Part shown: positions 1 to 5,832 of the stretch, one piece after another | How the letters are laid out: every line of letters begins with the position of its first letter | How positions within the stretch are numbered: position 1 is the stretch's first letter | Made by a program: the position numbers and the translations under genes | From: an uncultured Haemophilus sp. | GTDB lineage: Bacteria; Pseudomonadota; Gammaproteobacteria; Enterobacterales; Pasteurellaceae | DNA length: 6,586 nt | Direction: 5' to 3' | Assembly (NCBI GenBank): GCA_902482195.1 | Contig: CABSZQ010000073.1 | Location: 1 to 6,586 of the forward strand | Notes under the pieces: generated by a model | Seen by the model: the letters and a program-made list of their open reading frames with translations, nothing else | Told to the model about the DNA's origin: nothing | Databases searched by the model: none

Positions 1-307
1 GCGATTTGATGCTAACACCTATTTGCATTTATTGCGAGCTCTCGATCTGTATGATCCTAGCGTAGGGTATACGGATGTCAAAGAAGCATTATCTCGAATT
101 AAAGCCTGCTATACATTGGTTTCAGTGACAACAGATCAACTATTTAAATCCATTGATTTGCATAAAAGTAAACAGCTTTTAGAGCAAGCTGGCGTGGATT
201 TAAGATTTTACGAATTCCCATCGGATTATGGTCACGATGCGTTTTTAGTGGACTATACAGCGTTTGAAAATAAAATCCGAAGTGGATTAGAAGGCGAGTT
301 TGAATAA
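1..307 (+). CDS. metX: Homoserine O-acetyltransferase MetX, C-terminal part (5' end outside window)
   Basis: This is the tail of an alpha/beta-hydrolase-fold enzyme that transfers acetyl from acetyl-CoA to L-homoserine, the activating step of methionine synthesis in the cytoplasm. The reading frame is open from the first bases (codons from position 2, beginning RFDANTYL), so the gene enters from the left; the TTG at 23 is an internal codon, not a start. The visible ~101 residues contain the RFDANTYL motif and the last two members of the Ser-Asp-His triad: Asp in SVTTDQLF (codon 134-136) and His in YGHDAFL (codon 233-235). Their 33-residue spacing equals that of Asp304 and His337 in the H. influenzae enzyme, as I recall it. 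The nucleophile serine lies outside the window. The gene ends at TAA 305-307, followed at once by a terminator, so it is the last gene of its transcript. A MetX-like homoserine O-succinyltransferase cannot be excluded from the tail alone. Confidence 0.93.
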   Translation, partial: RFDANTYLHLLRALDLYDPSVGYTDVKEALSRIKACYTLVSVTTDQLFKSIDLHKSKQLLEQAGVDLRFYEFPSDYGHDAFLVDYTAFENKIRSGLEGEFE

Positions 308-316
308 GAACAATAG

Positions 317-342
317 AAAAGGCGGAAATCTCCGCCTTTTTT
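317..342. terminator. Bidirectional rho-independent terminator between metX and the nitroreductase gene
   Basis: A perfect 10-bp stem (317-326 AAAAGGCGGA with 331-340 TCCGCCTTTT) closes a 4-nt AATC loop. A run of six T (337-342) follows on the + strand. The complementary strand also ends in a T-rich arm (the four A at 317-320), so the hairpin can serve both metX, which stops 9 nt before it, and the convergent nitroreductase gene, whose stop codon is at 348-350. Confidence 0.9.
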
Positions 343-347
343 GATCG

Positions 348-902
348 TTATAGATGACTCACAAAACGTGATAAATCTTTTGGTTTACAGTCTCTTTCTA
401 ATTTTTCAGCCGCTGTACCAATTTGTAATAAGGCAATGATCTTATCATTTTTGTCACAACCAAATGCTTCACGTAATTCACGTCCCTCAACGAGAGGACC
501 AGTTGCCCAAAAACTTTCAAAACCAAGTGCGTTACCCGCAAGTTGAATTGCATAAGTTGCCGCACCAGCAGTAAGCATTTGTTCCCAACCCGGTACTTTT
601 TTCACTTCATGATTAATTTTAGCTATCACCGCAATGACCATTGGCGCACGGCGTGCAAAATTTTCTGCTTTTTTTAATCGCTCTTCACCTAAATCAAATT
701 CAGTCACCGCTGCTTTGAGCAAGCTTTCCAATTTACTTAAACCTGTGCCTTGAATTACCACGAAATGATAAGGCTCAAGTTTACCATGATCAGGTGCATG
801 TAAAGCGGCTTGAAACATTTGTTCTAATTGCACTTGGCTAGGTGCAGGTGCAGTTAATTTTTTATTCGATTTGCGTTGTGTTAAAAGGGTTAATGCATCC
901 AT
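348..902 (-). CDS. YdjA-type NAD(P)H nitroreductase family flavoprotein
   Basis: A 184-residue protein of the single-domain, FMN-binding nitroreductase family, YdjA subgroup; the length matches E. coli YdjA. Visible landmarks are the N-terminal QRKSNKK segment (9-15), equivalent to the flavin-phosphate-binding R-x-S motif, the APDHGKLEPYHF block (36-47), VPGWEQMLTAGAA (103-115) and the C-terminal IGTAAEKLER (161-170). It probably reduces nitro compounds or quinones with NAD(P)H in the cytoplasm; the physiological substrate of this subgroup is unknown. The ATG at 900-902 is supported by AAGGAAAA (907-914 on the opposite strand), about 6 nt upstream, and by an extended -10 promoter further up. 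It is divergent from sppA, as ydjA is in E. coli, and shares the left-hand terminator with metX. Family assignment is firm, function is not. Confidence 0.9.
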   Translation of the reverse strand: MDALTLLTQRKSNKKLTAPAPSQVQLEQMFQAALHAPDHGKLEPYHFVVIQGTGLSKLESLLKAAVTEFDLGEERLKKAENFARRAPMVIAVIAKINHEVKKVPGWEQMLTAGAATYAIQLAGNALGFESFWATGPLVEGRELREAFGCDKNDKIIALLQIGTAAEKLERDCKPKDLSRFVSHL

Positions 903-923
903 AGTATTTTCCTTATTCTAGTT

Positions 924-932
924 AAGTGCGGT
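924..932 (+). repeat. DNA uptake sequence (Haemophilus-type USS), exact core
   Basis: An exact AAGTGCGGT core, followed on its 3' side by GATTATA, which fits the nRWWWWWW part of the extended H. influenzae uptake consensus, and then, one 6-nt spacer later, by a T-rich stretch (946-951). This motif is recognised during natural transformation in Pasteurellaceae. It lies in the divergent intergenic region between the nitroreductase gene and sppA. Confidence 0.9.
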
Positions 933-934
933 TG

Positions 935-943
935 ATTATAGCA
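935..943 (-). promoter_or_regulatory. Extended -10 promoter for the nitroreductase gene
   Basis: The minus strand reads TGCTATAAT over 943-935: an exact TATAAT with the TGn extension of sigma-70 extended -10 promoters. Seventeen bases upstream there is no good -35 hexamer (TAAAGT), as is common for extended -10 promoters. The expected start point, 6-8 nt downstream, is around 927-929, inside the uptake sequence, giving a leader of about 25 nt that contains the ribosome binding site. Confidence 0.6.
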
Positions 944-961
944 TAGTTTTTCATGGGACTT

Positions 962-967
962 TATGAT
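962..967 (+). promoter_or_regulatory. Candidate -10 element for sppA
   Basis: TATGAT differs from TATAAT at one position and lies about 46 nt before the sppA start codon. No convincing -35 hexamer is found 16-18 nt upstream (the bases there are AT-rich, TAGCAT), so this is a weak prediction. It is the best -10-like site on the + strand in the 111-bp divergent region. Confidence 0.33.
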
Positions 968-1013
968 AGGCTACGCACAATTTTTATTTCTGTTTTTAAA
1001 GGTTTAATTTCAC

Positions 1014-2876
1014 ATGAATACCATATTAAACGTATTGAAATTTTGTTGTAAAGCACTCAATTTTATCCGAAATCTTGTGATGAATTTTGTGTTTTTATTA
1101 TTTGTTTTAGCGTTGATTTTTCTTGTCGGTCTTTTTGGGGATGGTAAGAAAAGCCAAGTCTTATCAGGTGATCAAGGTGCATTATATTTAAATTTAACAG
1201 GCTATCTTGCAGATAACACGGAAGATATGCTGAGTTGGCAAGAGGAATTTCAACGTTTAAATAATGAAAAAGTCTCTTATAAATATTCCACTTTTGATGT
1301 GGTGCAAAGTATTTTATCTGCGAAAGATGATGAACGAATTCGTGGTTTAGTGTTGAATTTAAATGACTTTGAAGGGGGGGATCTTCCATCATTAGAGTAT
1401 GTAGGAAAGGCGATTCAAAGTTTCAAAGAGTCAGAAAAGCCGGTTATTGCTTATGCCGATAATTACACGCAGGCACAATATTTCCTTGCGAGTTTTGCGG
1501 ATGATATTTATCTCAATCCAATTGGGCAAGTTGGTATTCAAGGTTTGCGTCAGGAAAATCTTTACTTTAAATCCATGCTCGAAAAACTTGAAATTACGCC
1601 GCATATTTTCCGAGTAGGGACATATAAGTCCGCGGTAGAGCCTTTCTTGCGTGATGATATGTCGCCAGAAGCAAAAGCGAATATGCAAAAATGGCTTGGT
1701 GGCATGTGGCAAAACTATATGCAAACATTAATGGTTAATCGTCATATTACCGCCAATGATGTATTACCGAATGCACAAAAATACATTAGTGATTTAAAAG
1801 CGTTAAAAGGTGATGAAACGGCTTATGTGAAAAAACGTCAATTAGTGACACAGTTTACGACAAGATTGGATTTAGATAAAAAATTGACCGCACTTTTCGG
1901 TCAAGGTGAAGAGGGCAAAGCCAAATTAGTTGATTTTGAAGATTATTTATCTGATTTAGGTGATCGTTTCTCTGTGGATCCAAATGAAAAAAATATCGTT
2001 GCTGTAGTTAATGTCGAAGGGACCATTATTGATGGTGAAAGCGATGAAGAATCAGCTGGCGGCGATACCATTGCGAAGTTATTGAGAAAAGCCTACGATA
2101 ACGAGAAAGTGAAGGCGGTTGTTCTCCGTGTTAACTCACCGGGTGGCAGCGCATTTGCATCAGAAATTATTCGCCAGGAAACCGAAAATCTTCAAAAAGC
2201 AGGCAAACCTGTTGTAGTATCAATGGGAGGCATGGCAGCTTCTGGTGGTTATTGGATTTCTTCAACAGCTGACTATATCGTGGCAGATAAAAATACGATT
2301 ACGGGTTCCATTGGGATCTTTGCATTATTCCCAACCTTTGAAAACACGATTAAAAAAATGGGAATGAGTACCGATGGGGTAGCGACAACAGATCTCGCGG
2401 AAACATCAGCTTTAAGCCCTCTGAATAAAAATACTCAAGATATCTATCAACTTGGTATTGAAAATGGTTATGACCGCTTCTTAGATGTCGTAAGCCGTGG
2501 TCGTCAGTTATCAAAAGATAAAGTAGATAAAATTGCTCAAGGCCAAGTTTGGTTAGGGCAAGATGCACATAAAAATGGTTTGGTGGATGAATTAGGTGAT
2601 ATAGATGTATCCATTGAGAAAGCTGGTGCCCTAGTAAACCAAAATCCGGATAAATATATGGATAGCTTTAGTGTGCAATGGTTGGTTGATGAAGATAATA
2701 GTTTCTTAGCTCAATTAGATCGTAAGCTTAAACAAAAAGGTCAAGCCTTACTGACAAATTGGTTAGGATTACCACAGGAAGTGCATCAAGTGAAAAAACA
2801 ACTGAATGTCTTGACTAAATTTAATGATCCAAAAGGGCAGTATTTGTATTGTTTAAATTGCGGTTCGGTTAAGTAA
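1014..2876 (+). CDS. sppA: Signal peptide peptidase SppA, long form (protease IV)
   Basis: A 620-residue inner-membrane serine protease that degrades signal peptides left after export. It has the double-domain (67K) architecture of E. coli SppA. Residues about 21-41 form one hydrophobic membrane anchor near the N-terminus, and the rest is predicted periplasmic. The catalytic Ser/Lys dyad is visible: Lys205 in VGTYKSAVEPF, in the N-terminal half, and Ser410 in MAASGGYWIS, in the C-terminal half, matching K209 and S409 of the E. coli enzyme. The oxyanion region VNSPGGSAFA is at 373-382 and TGSIGIF at 430-436. The C-terminus carries a Cys-x-x-Cys pair (613, 616). The ATG at 1014 has AAAGG at 998-1002, 11 nt upstream, a rather long spacing. 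An uptake sequence and a 7-base G run lie inside the gene. A hairpin terminator follows, so sppA is probably monocistronic. Confidence 0.97.
   Translation: MNTILNVLKFCCKALNFIRNLVMNFVFLLFVLALIFLVGLFGDGKKSQVLSGDQGALYLNLTGYLADNTEDMLSWQEEFQRLNNEKVSYKYSTFDVVQSILSAKDDERIRGLVLNLNDFEGGDLPSLEYVGKAIQSFKESEKPVIAYADNYTQAQYFLASFADDIYLNPIGQVGIQGLRQENLYFKSMLEKLEITPHIFRVGTYKSAVEPFLRDDMSPEAKANMQKWLGGMWQNYMQTLMVNRHITANDVLPNAQKYISDLKALKGDETAYVKKRQLVTQFTTRLDLDKKLTALFGQGEEGKAKLVDFEDYLSDLGDRFSVDPNEKNIVAVVNVEGTIIDGESDEESAGGDTIAKLLRKAYDNEKVKAVVLRVNSPGGSAFASEIIRQETENLQKAGKPVVVSMGGMAASGGYWISSTADYIVADKNTITGSIGIFALFPTFENTIKKMGMSTDGVATTDLAETSALSPLNKNTQDIYQLGIENGYDRFLDVVSRGRQLSKDKVDKIAQGQVWLGQDAHKNGLVDELGDIDVSIEKAGALVNQNPDKYMDSFSVQWLVDEDNSFLAQLDRKLKQKGQALLTNWLGLPQEVHQVKKQLNVLTKFNDPKGQYLYCLNCGSVK
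1374..1380 (+). repeat. Homopolymeric G7 tract within sppA
   Basis: Seven consecutive G in an AT-rich gene encode Gly121-Gly122 and the first base of Asp123. Loss of one G would create an in-frame TAG after four altered codons, leaving a protein of about 126 residues. The gene as read is intact. Confidence 0.9.
1884..1904. repeat. Inverted repeat enclosing the intragenic uptake sequence
   Basis: TTGACCG (1884-1890) and CGGTCAA (1898-1904) are perfect 7-bp complements around a 7-nt loop, CACTTTT. Half of the uptake core is in the left arm and half in the loop. There is no T run after it, so it is not a standard terminator. Confidence 0.75.
1887..1895 (-). repeat. DNA uptake sequence (Haemophilus-type USS), exact core, inside sppA
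   Basis: The + strand reads ACCGCACTT, the complement of AAGTGCGGT. On the minus strand the core is followed by C, then AATTTTT, which fits the extended consensus. In the sppA frame it encodes Thr-Ala-Leu, in a variable-looking linker between the two SppA halves (KKLTALFGQ, 289-297). Confidence 0.9.
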
Positions 2877-2892
2877 AACAGTAAAATACAAA

Positions 2893-2925
2893 AAGGGCGG
2901 AATGTAATTTCCGCCCTTATTTTTT
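2893..2925. terminator. Bidirectional rho-independent terminator between sppA and the BASS transporter gene
   Basis: A 10-bp perfect stem (2893-2902 AAGGGCGGAA with 2909-2918 TTCCGCCCTT) encloses a 6-nt loop and is followed on the + strand by ATTTTTT (2919-2925). On the minus strand the arm runs into CTTTTTG. It sits 16 nt after the sppA stop and just beyond the stop of the convergent transporter gene at 2943. Confidence 0.9.
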
Positions 2926-2942
2926 ACCCAAATAGCTAATTT

Positions 2943-3875
2943 TTATTTTTCATTTTTGATATTAGAGAAAATATTCGCCAAAATTGGACCCGATACATTG
3001 TGCCAGAAACTAAATAAAGCACTTGGTACCGCTGCAATTGGGTTGAAATGAGCAGCAGCTAATGCAGCACCTAAACCTGAGTTTTGCATACCTACTTCAA
3101 TTGCCACAGCTTTACTATCCGCCGTATTAAGTTTAAATAATTTTGCCGCAAAGTAACCAATTAAATAGCCTAAGCAGTTATGTAAAACCACCACGCTGAA
3201 AATTAATAGGCCAGATTCTACAATCTTATCTTTACTTACTGCTACGACGGCTGCCAAGATTAAAACGATAGAAATAACAGACACTAATGGCATAGTTTGG
3301 CTTGCTTGCTCCACTTGTTTTTTGAAGAGTGCACGAACAACTAAACCTAAGAAAATTGGGAACAACACCATTTTTAATACAGACATAAACATTGCACCTG
3401 CATCAATATCTAACCATTGACTTGCTAATACATAGAAAATGGCAGGGGTTAATATTGGTGAAAGTAAGGTTGAGATTGTGGTACAAGCAACAGAAAGCGC
3501 AGTGTTACCTTTCGCTAAATAAGTCATTACGTTTGATGAAGTACCACCTGGGCAAGAACCCACCAGAATCACACCAACCGCTAAATCAGCTGGCAAATCA
3601 AAGGCTTTTGCTAATCCGAATGCGATAGCAGGCATAATGATAAATTGACCTGCCACACCAATAAATACAGATTTAGGGTGTTTAGCCACTTCACTGAAAT
3701 CAGCAAACGTTAAGGTAATTCCCATACCAAACATCACTAAACCTAAAAGGTAAGGAATGTATGGTGCAAAAATTTTAAATTGTGCCGGGAAGAGAAAGGC
3801 GAGAAGAGCAAAAACAATCGCCCATAATGCGAAAGTTTTGCTCACAAAGTTAGTGAGTTTTAATAATGCTTGCAT
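2943..3875 (-). CDS. BASS-family sodium-coupled transporter (YocS/PanS/ASBT-like)
   Basis: A 310-residue inner-membrane protein of the bile acid:sodium symporter family, hydrophobic almost throughout, with about ten predicted helices. The two broken-helix motifs are clear: [18 protein letters not shown] (106-123) and [13 protein letters not shown] (260-272). The sodium-site residues of the Neisseria meningitidis homologue ASBT-NM appear to be kept at the same numbers: Gln77, Ser114, Asn115, Ser128, Thr132, Glu260, Met263 and Gln264. This argues for Na+-driven import of an organic anion. Bacterial relatives carry pantoate or ketopantoate (PanS) or other 2-keto acids; bile acid is unlikely to be the natural substrate, and the substrate cannot be read from sequence. 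The ATG at 3873-3875 has AGGAAAG (3881-3887, minus strand) 5 nt upstream, a strong ribosome binding site. It lies downstream of sapF in the same direction, 95 bp away with no clear terminator between, so co-transcription with sap is possible. Confidence 0.92.
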   Translation of the reverse strand: MQALLKLTNFVSKTFALWAIVFALLAFLFPAQFKIFAPYIPYLLGLVMFGMGITLTFADFSEVAKHPKSVFIGVAGQFIIMPAIAFGLAKAFDLPADLAVGVILVGSCPGGTSSNVMTYLAKGNTALSVACTTISTLLSPILTPAIFYVLASQWLDIDAGAMFMSVLKMVLFPIFLGLVVRALFKKQVEQASQTMPLVSVISIVLILAAVVAVSKDKIVESGLLIFSVVVLHNCLGYLIGYFAAKLFKLNTADSKAVAIEVGMQNSGLGAALAAAHFNPIAAVPSALFSFWHNVSGPILANIFSNIKNEK

Positions 3876-3890
3876 AGTTGCTTTCCTATT

Positions 3891-3919
3891 TTGTTAAAAA
3901 GAATGAAAAGAGCGGTCAA
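3891..3919 (-). promoter_or_regulatory. Weak candidate promoter for the BASS transporter gene
   Basis: On the minus strand TTGACC (3919-3914) matches the -35 consensus at five of six positions. At 17-nt spacing it is followed by TAACAA (3896-3891), which matches -10 at only three of six. The expected start would give a leader of only about 10 nt, which would crowd the ribosome binding site at 3881-3887. The -35 candidate overlaps a degenerate uptake sequence. Confidence 0.25.
3908..3916 (+). repeat. Degenerate DNA uptake sequence (one mismatch)
   Basis: AAGAGCGGT differs from the AAGTGCGGT core at one base. The flank fits the extended consensus well: C, then AATTTTA, a six-base spacer, then a T run (3931-3937). 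It is likely a mutated uptake site in the sapF/BASS intergenic region, and uptake activity is probably reduced. The rest of this 95-bp gap (3876-3970) shows no hairpin terminator. Confidence 0.55.
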
Positions 3920-3970
3920 TTTTAAAGACGTTTTTTTGAGATGTCTATGCCTAACTTGTTTGACAGAGAA

Positions 3971-4774
3971 TTAGGAAGTAGTTGTTTGCCAAGCATTTTC
4001 ATCAAGCAATTGACCAAAATGACTTTCTACAAGTAGGCGAGTAATGTTATTTTGAGGATTAGTAAAGATCTCTCTCGGGGTGCCAGACTCGATAATTTCA
4101 CCTTCATCCATCACCAAAACTTGATCGGCAATATGTTTGATAATGCCTAAATTTTGTCCAACATAAATATAGGAAATTCCTAAATGCTCTTGTAAATCTA
4201 AAATCAGATTAAGCAATTGAATACGCACAGAGGCGTCTAATGTACTCAATGCATCATCAATAATAATGATCTCAGGTTGAAGAATCAGCGCACGAGCTAA
4301 GGCGATCCGCTGTTTTTGACTGACTGAAAGGTGTTTAATTTTCAGATTCGTATAATCAGGATAAAGCCCTACCAATGAGAGCGTTTCAAAGATCTTTTCA
4401 TTGCGAGTCTCTTCATCCCAATCGGTAATTAATCGTAGTGGTGCATCTAAGGCTTGTCCAATATTTAAACGTGGGTTAAACGCTGAATTCGCATCTTGGA
4501 AAACCATTCGAATATGCTGTGCGCGATAGTGATAATCTTCGAATTGTAATGGTAAATCATTAAATAAGATTTTTCCTGAAGCAGGGGGAGTTATCCCTGC
4601 GATCATTTTTACTAAGGTCGATTTACCCGAACCATTTTTACCGATAATCGCAAGCGTTTTTTTACGGTTAAGCGTAAAGCTGACATCTTTTACCGCATAA
4701 AATTGCTCTGAGCCAAAAAGTTTGGCAGGTTCATCAAAGGTTTTACTGAGATTTTCCACTTGTAATAATGGCAT
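3971..4774 (-). CDS. sapF: Sap peptide ABC transporter, ATP-binding protein SapF
   Basis: A 267-residue cytoplasmic nucleotide-binding subunit, paired with SapD in the SapBCDF ABC transporter; the length fits E. coli SapF (268, as recalled). Walker A GKNGSGKS is at 45-52, the Q-loop VFQ at 91-93, the signature at 149-156 (LSVSQKQR, not canonical LSGGQ; E. coli SapF is also divergent here), Walker B IIIID at 169-173 and the D-loop STLD at 177-180. Two catalytic positions are unusual: the residue after Walker B is Asp174 instead of Glu, and the H-loop position is Gln207 in YVGQNLG instead of His. The protein is complete and recognisable as SapF by [21 protein letters not shown] and the C-terminal [12 protein letters not shown]. 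Its ATG overlaps the sapD stop by one base (TAATG), with AAGGAAA (4781-4787) 6 nt upstream, so translation is probably coupled. No sapZ-like gene follows it, unlike the H. influenzae operon as I recall it. Confidence 0.95.
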   Translation of the reverse strand: MPLLQVENLSKTFDEPAKLFGSEQFYAVKDVSFTLNRKKTLAIIGKNGSGKSTLVKMIAGITPPASGKILFNDLPLQFEDYHYRAQHIRMVFQDANSAFNPRLNIGQALDAPLRLITDWDEETRNEKIFETLSLVGLYPDYTNLKIKHLSVSQKQRIALARALILQPEIIIIDDALSTLDASVRIQLLNLILDLQEHLGISYIYVGQNLGIIKHIADQVLVMDEGEIIESGTPREIFTNPQNNITRLLVESHFGQLLDENAWQTTTS

Positions 4775-5829
4775 TATTCGTTTCCTTTTGATTCAGTGTT
4801 AAGCGTAAGCGGTGAAACGGCCACTTTATCTTTAAACTGCCGTTCTCGAAGATTAATCGGATGATGGCAGGAAAACTCATGCTGTTTAATGCGATAACGG
4901 CTTGGTTTTTGAATACATTCACGCTGAGCAAAAGGGCAGCGAGGTCCTAAACGACAACCAATCGGCATTTGTTCTAAAATCGGCACAGTCCCTTCTAATG
5001 TGCCTAATTTGCTTTTAAAACCTAAGGGGCGACTAAAATCGGGAACAGAGTAAAGCAATGCTTGTGTATAAGGATGATGAGGCATTTCTAATATTTGGTC
5101 GGTTGGCCCAGACTCTGTATTTTGCCCACAATAAAGAACGGAAATGCTATCACACCATTCACTGATACTTTTAAGATCGTTACTGGCTAATAAAATTGTT
5201 GTGCCTTGGTTTTGATTCATACTTGAAAGCAAGCGGAAAATTTGCAATGCCGTAATGGACTCCAAAGAATTAGTGGGTTCATCCGCAATTAATAATCGAG
5301 GTTGATTCGCCACTGCTACGGCAATCATCACTTTTTGTCCTTCACCTTCAGTGAGCTCATTTGGATAACTCGCCATAATATCTTGGTGATCTTTAATCCC
5401 TACGCGGTGCAGTAATTCAATCGCACGACGTTTTTTCCAACCAAACCACTGCCACCAACGGCCTTTAAAGGTCCAGTTTGGAATACTTTGGATAAGCTGT
5501 TTACCAATTTTTCGGCTTGGATCAAGGCAACTTAATGGGTTTTGGAAGATCATTGAAATTTCTTTTCCAACGATTTTTCGACGTTGATTTGGTGTCAGTT
5601 TAAGCAATTCAACATCATTAAAACGAAAACGGTCAGCCGTGACAATCCAGTTATCTTTAATGGAATTACTGATTACTTTAGCAATTAAACTTTTACCGGA
5701 ACCCGATTCACCAACGAGTCCTAGAATTTCCCCTTCATTAAGCGAAAGATTGACGCCGTCCACAATTTTCATGCGACCGTTTGGTGTTTGAATTTCAATA
5801 TTAAGATTGCGAATATCTAACAGCGCCAT
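4774..5829 (-). CDS. sapD: Sap peptide ABC transporter, ATP-binding protein SapD
   Basis: A 351-residue ATPase subunit of the Sap transporter, of the DppD/OppD type. Walker A GESGSGKS is at 40-47, the Q-loop IFQ at 94-96, the signature LTEGEGQ at 159-165 (as in the SapD group), Walker B LLIADE at 179-184 with the catalytic Glu184 present, and the D-loop SLE at 188-190. The H-loop reads LLASNDL, with Asn217 where E. coli SapD has His (LLISHDL). The C-terminal oligopeptide-transporter domain (about 248-323) keeps four cysteines, 292, 298, 305 and 321 (C-x5-C-x6-C-x15-C), a pattern that binds a 4Fe-4S cluster in some DppD proteins. The last ~25 residues extend beyond the E. coli protein and overlap the sapF ribosome binding site. 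The ATG at 5827-5829 begins 4 nt after the sapC stop with only a weak GAG-type site upstream, implying translational coupling. In E. coli SapD also gives ATP dependence to Trk potassium uptake. Confidence 0.96.
   Translation of the reverse strand: MALLDIRNLNIEIQTPNGRMKIVDGVNLSLNEGEILGLVGESGSGKSLIAKVISNSIKDNWIVTADRFRFNDVELLKLTPNQRRKIVGKEISMIFQNPLSCLDPSRKIGKQLIQSIPNWTFKGRWWQWFGWKKRRAIELLHRVGIKDHQDIMASYPNELTEGEGQKVMIAVAVANQPRLLIADEPTNSLESITALQIFRLLSSMNQNQGTTILLASNDLKSISEWCDSISVLYCGQNTESGPTDQILEMPHHPYTQALLYSVPDFSRPLGFKSKLGTLEGTVPILEQMPIGCRLGPRCPFAQRECIQKPSRYRIKQHEFSCHHPINLRERQFKDKVAVSPLTLNTESKGNE
4781..4787 (-). promoter_or_regulatory. sapF ribosome binding site inside the end of sapD
   Basis: AAGGAAA on the minus strand lies 6 nt before the sapF ATG and within the last codons of sapD. 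This supports the sapF start and re-initiation after the overlapping sapD stop. Confidence 0.75.
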
Positions 5830-5832
5830 GGG

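Noticed and set aside
23..25. TTG as an alternative start for a small plus-strand gene
   Set aside because: Codons from position 2 upstream encode RFDANTY, a conserved MetX motif, so this is the tail of a longer gene.
1063..1392. Minus-strand open frame of 109 codons inside sppA
   Set aside because: It lies wholly opposite the well-supported sppA frame, has no recognisable domain and no clear ribosome binding site; it is a shadow.
3392..3628. Plus-strand open frame of 78 codons opposite the BASS transporter gene
   Set aside because: It is antisense to strongly conserved transporter motifs and its predicted protein resembles no family I know.
3917..3955. Possible terminator between sapF and the BASS gene (AGAC ... 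GTCT near an A/T run)
   Set aside because: Only about 4-5 bp of stem with a loop of about 13 nt; too weak, and the T run is not placed after a stable stem.
3960..3965. Exact TTGACA on the + strand near the end of sapF
   Set aside because: No -10-like hexamer lies 16-18 nt downstream (TGTTTG at 17), and the direction would be antisense to sapF.
4743..4931. Minus-strand 62-codon frame spanning the sapD/sapF junction
   Set aside because: It is out of frame with both sap genes, whose sequences are clearly recognised through this region.
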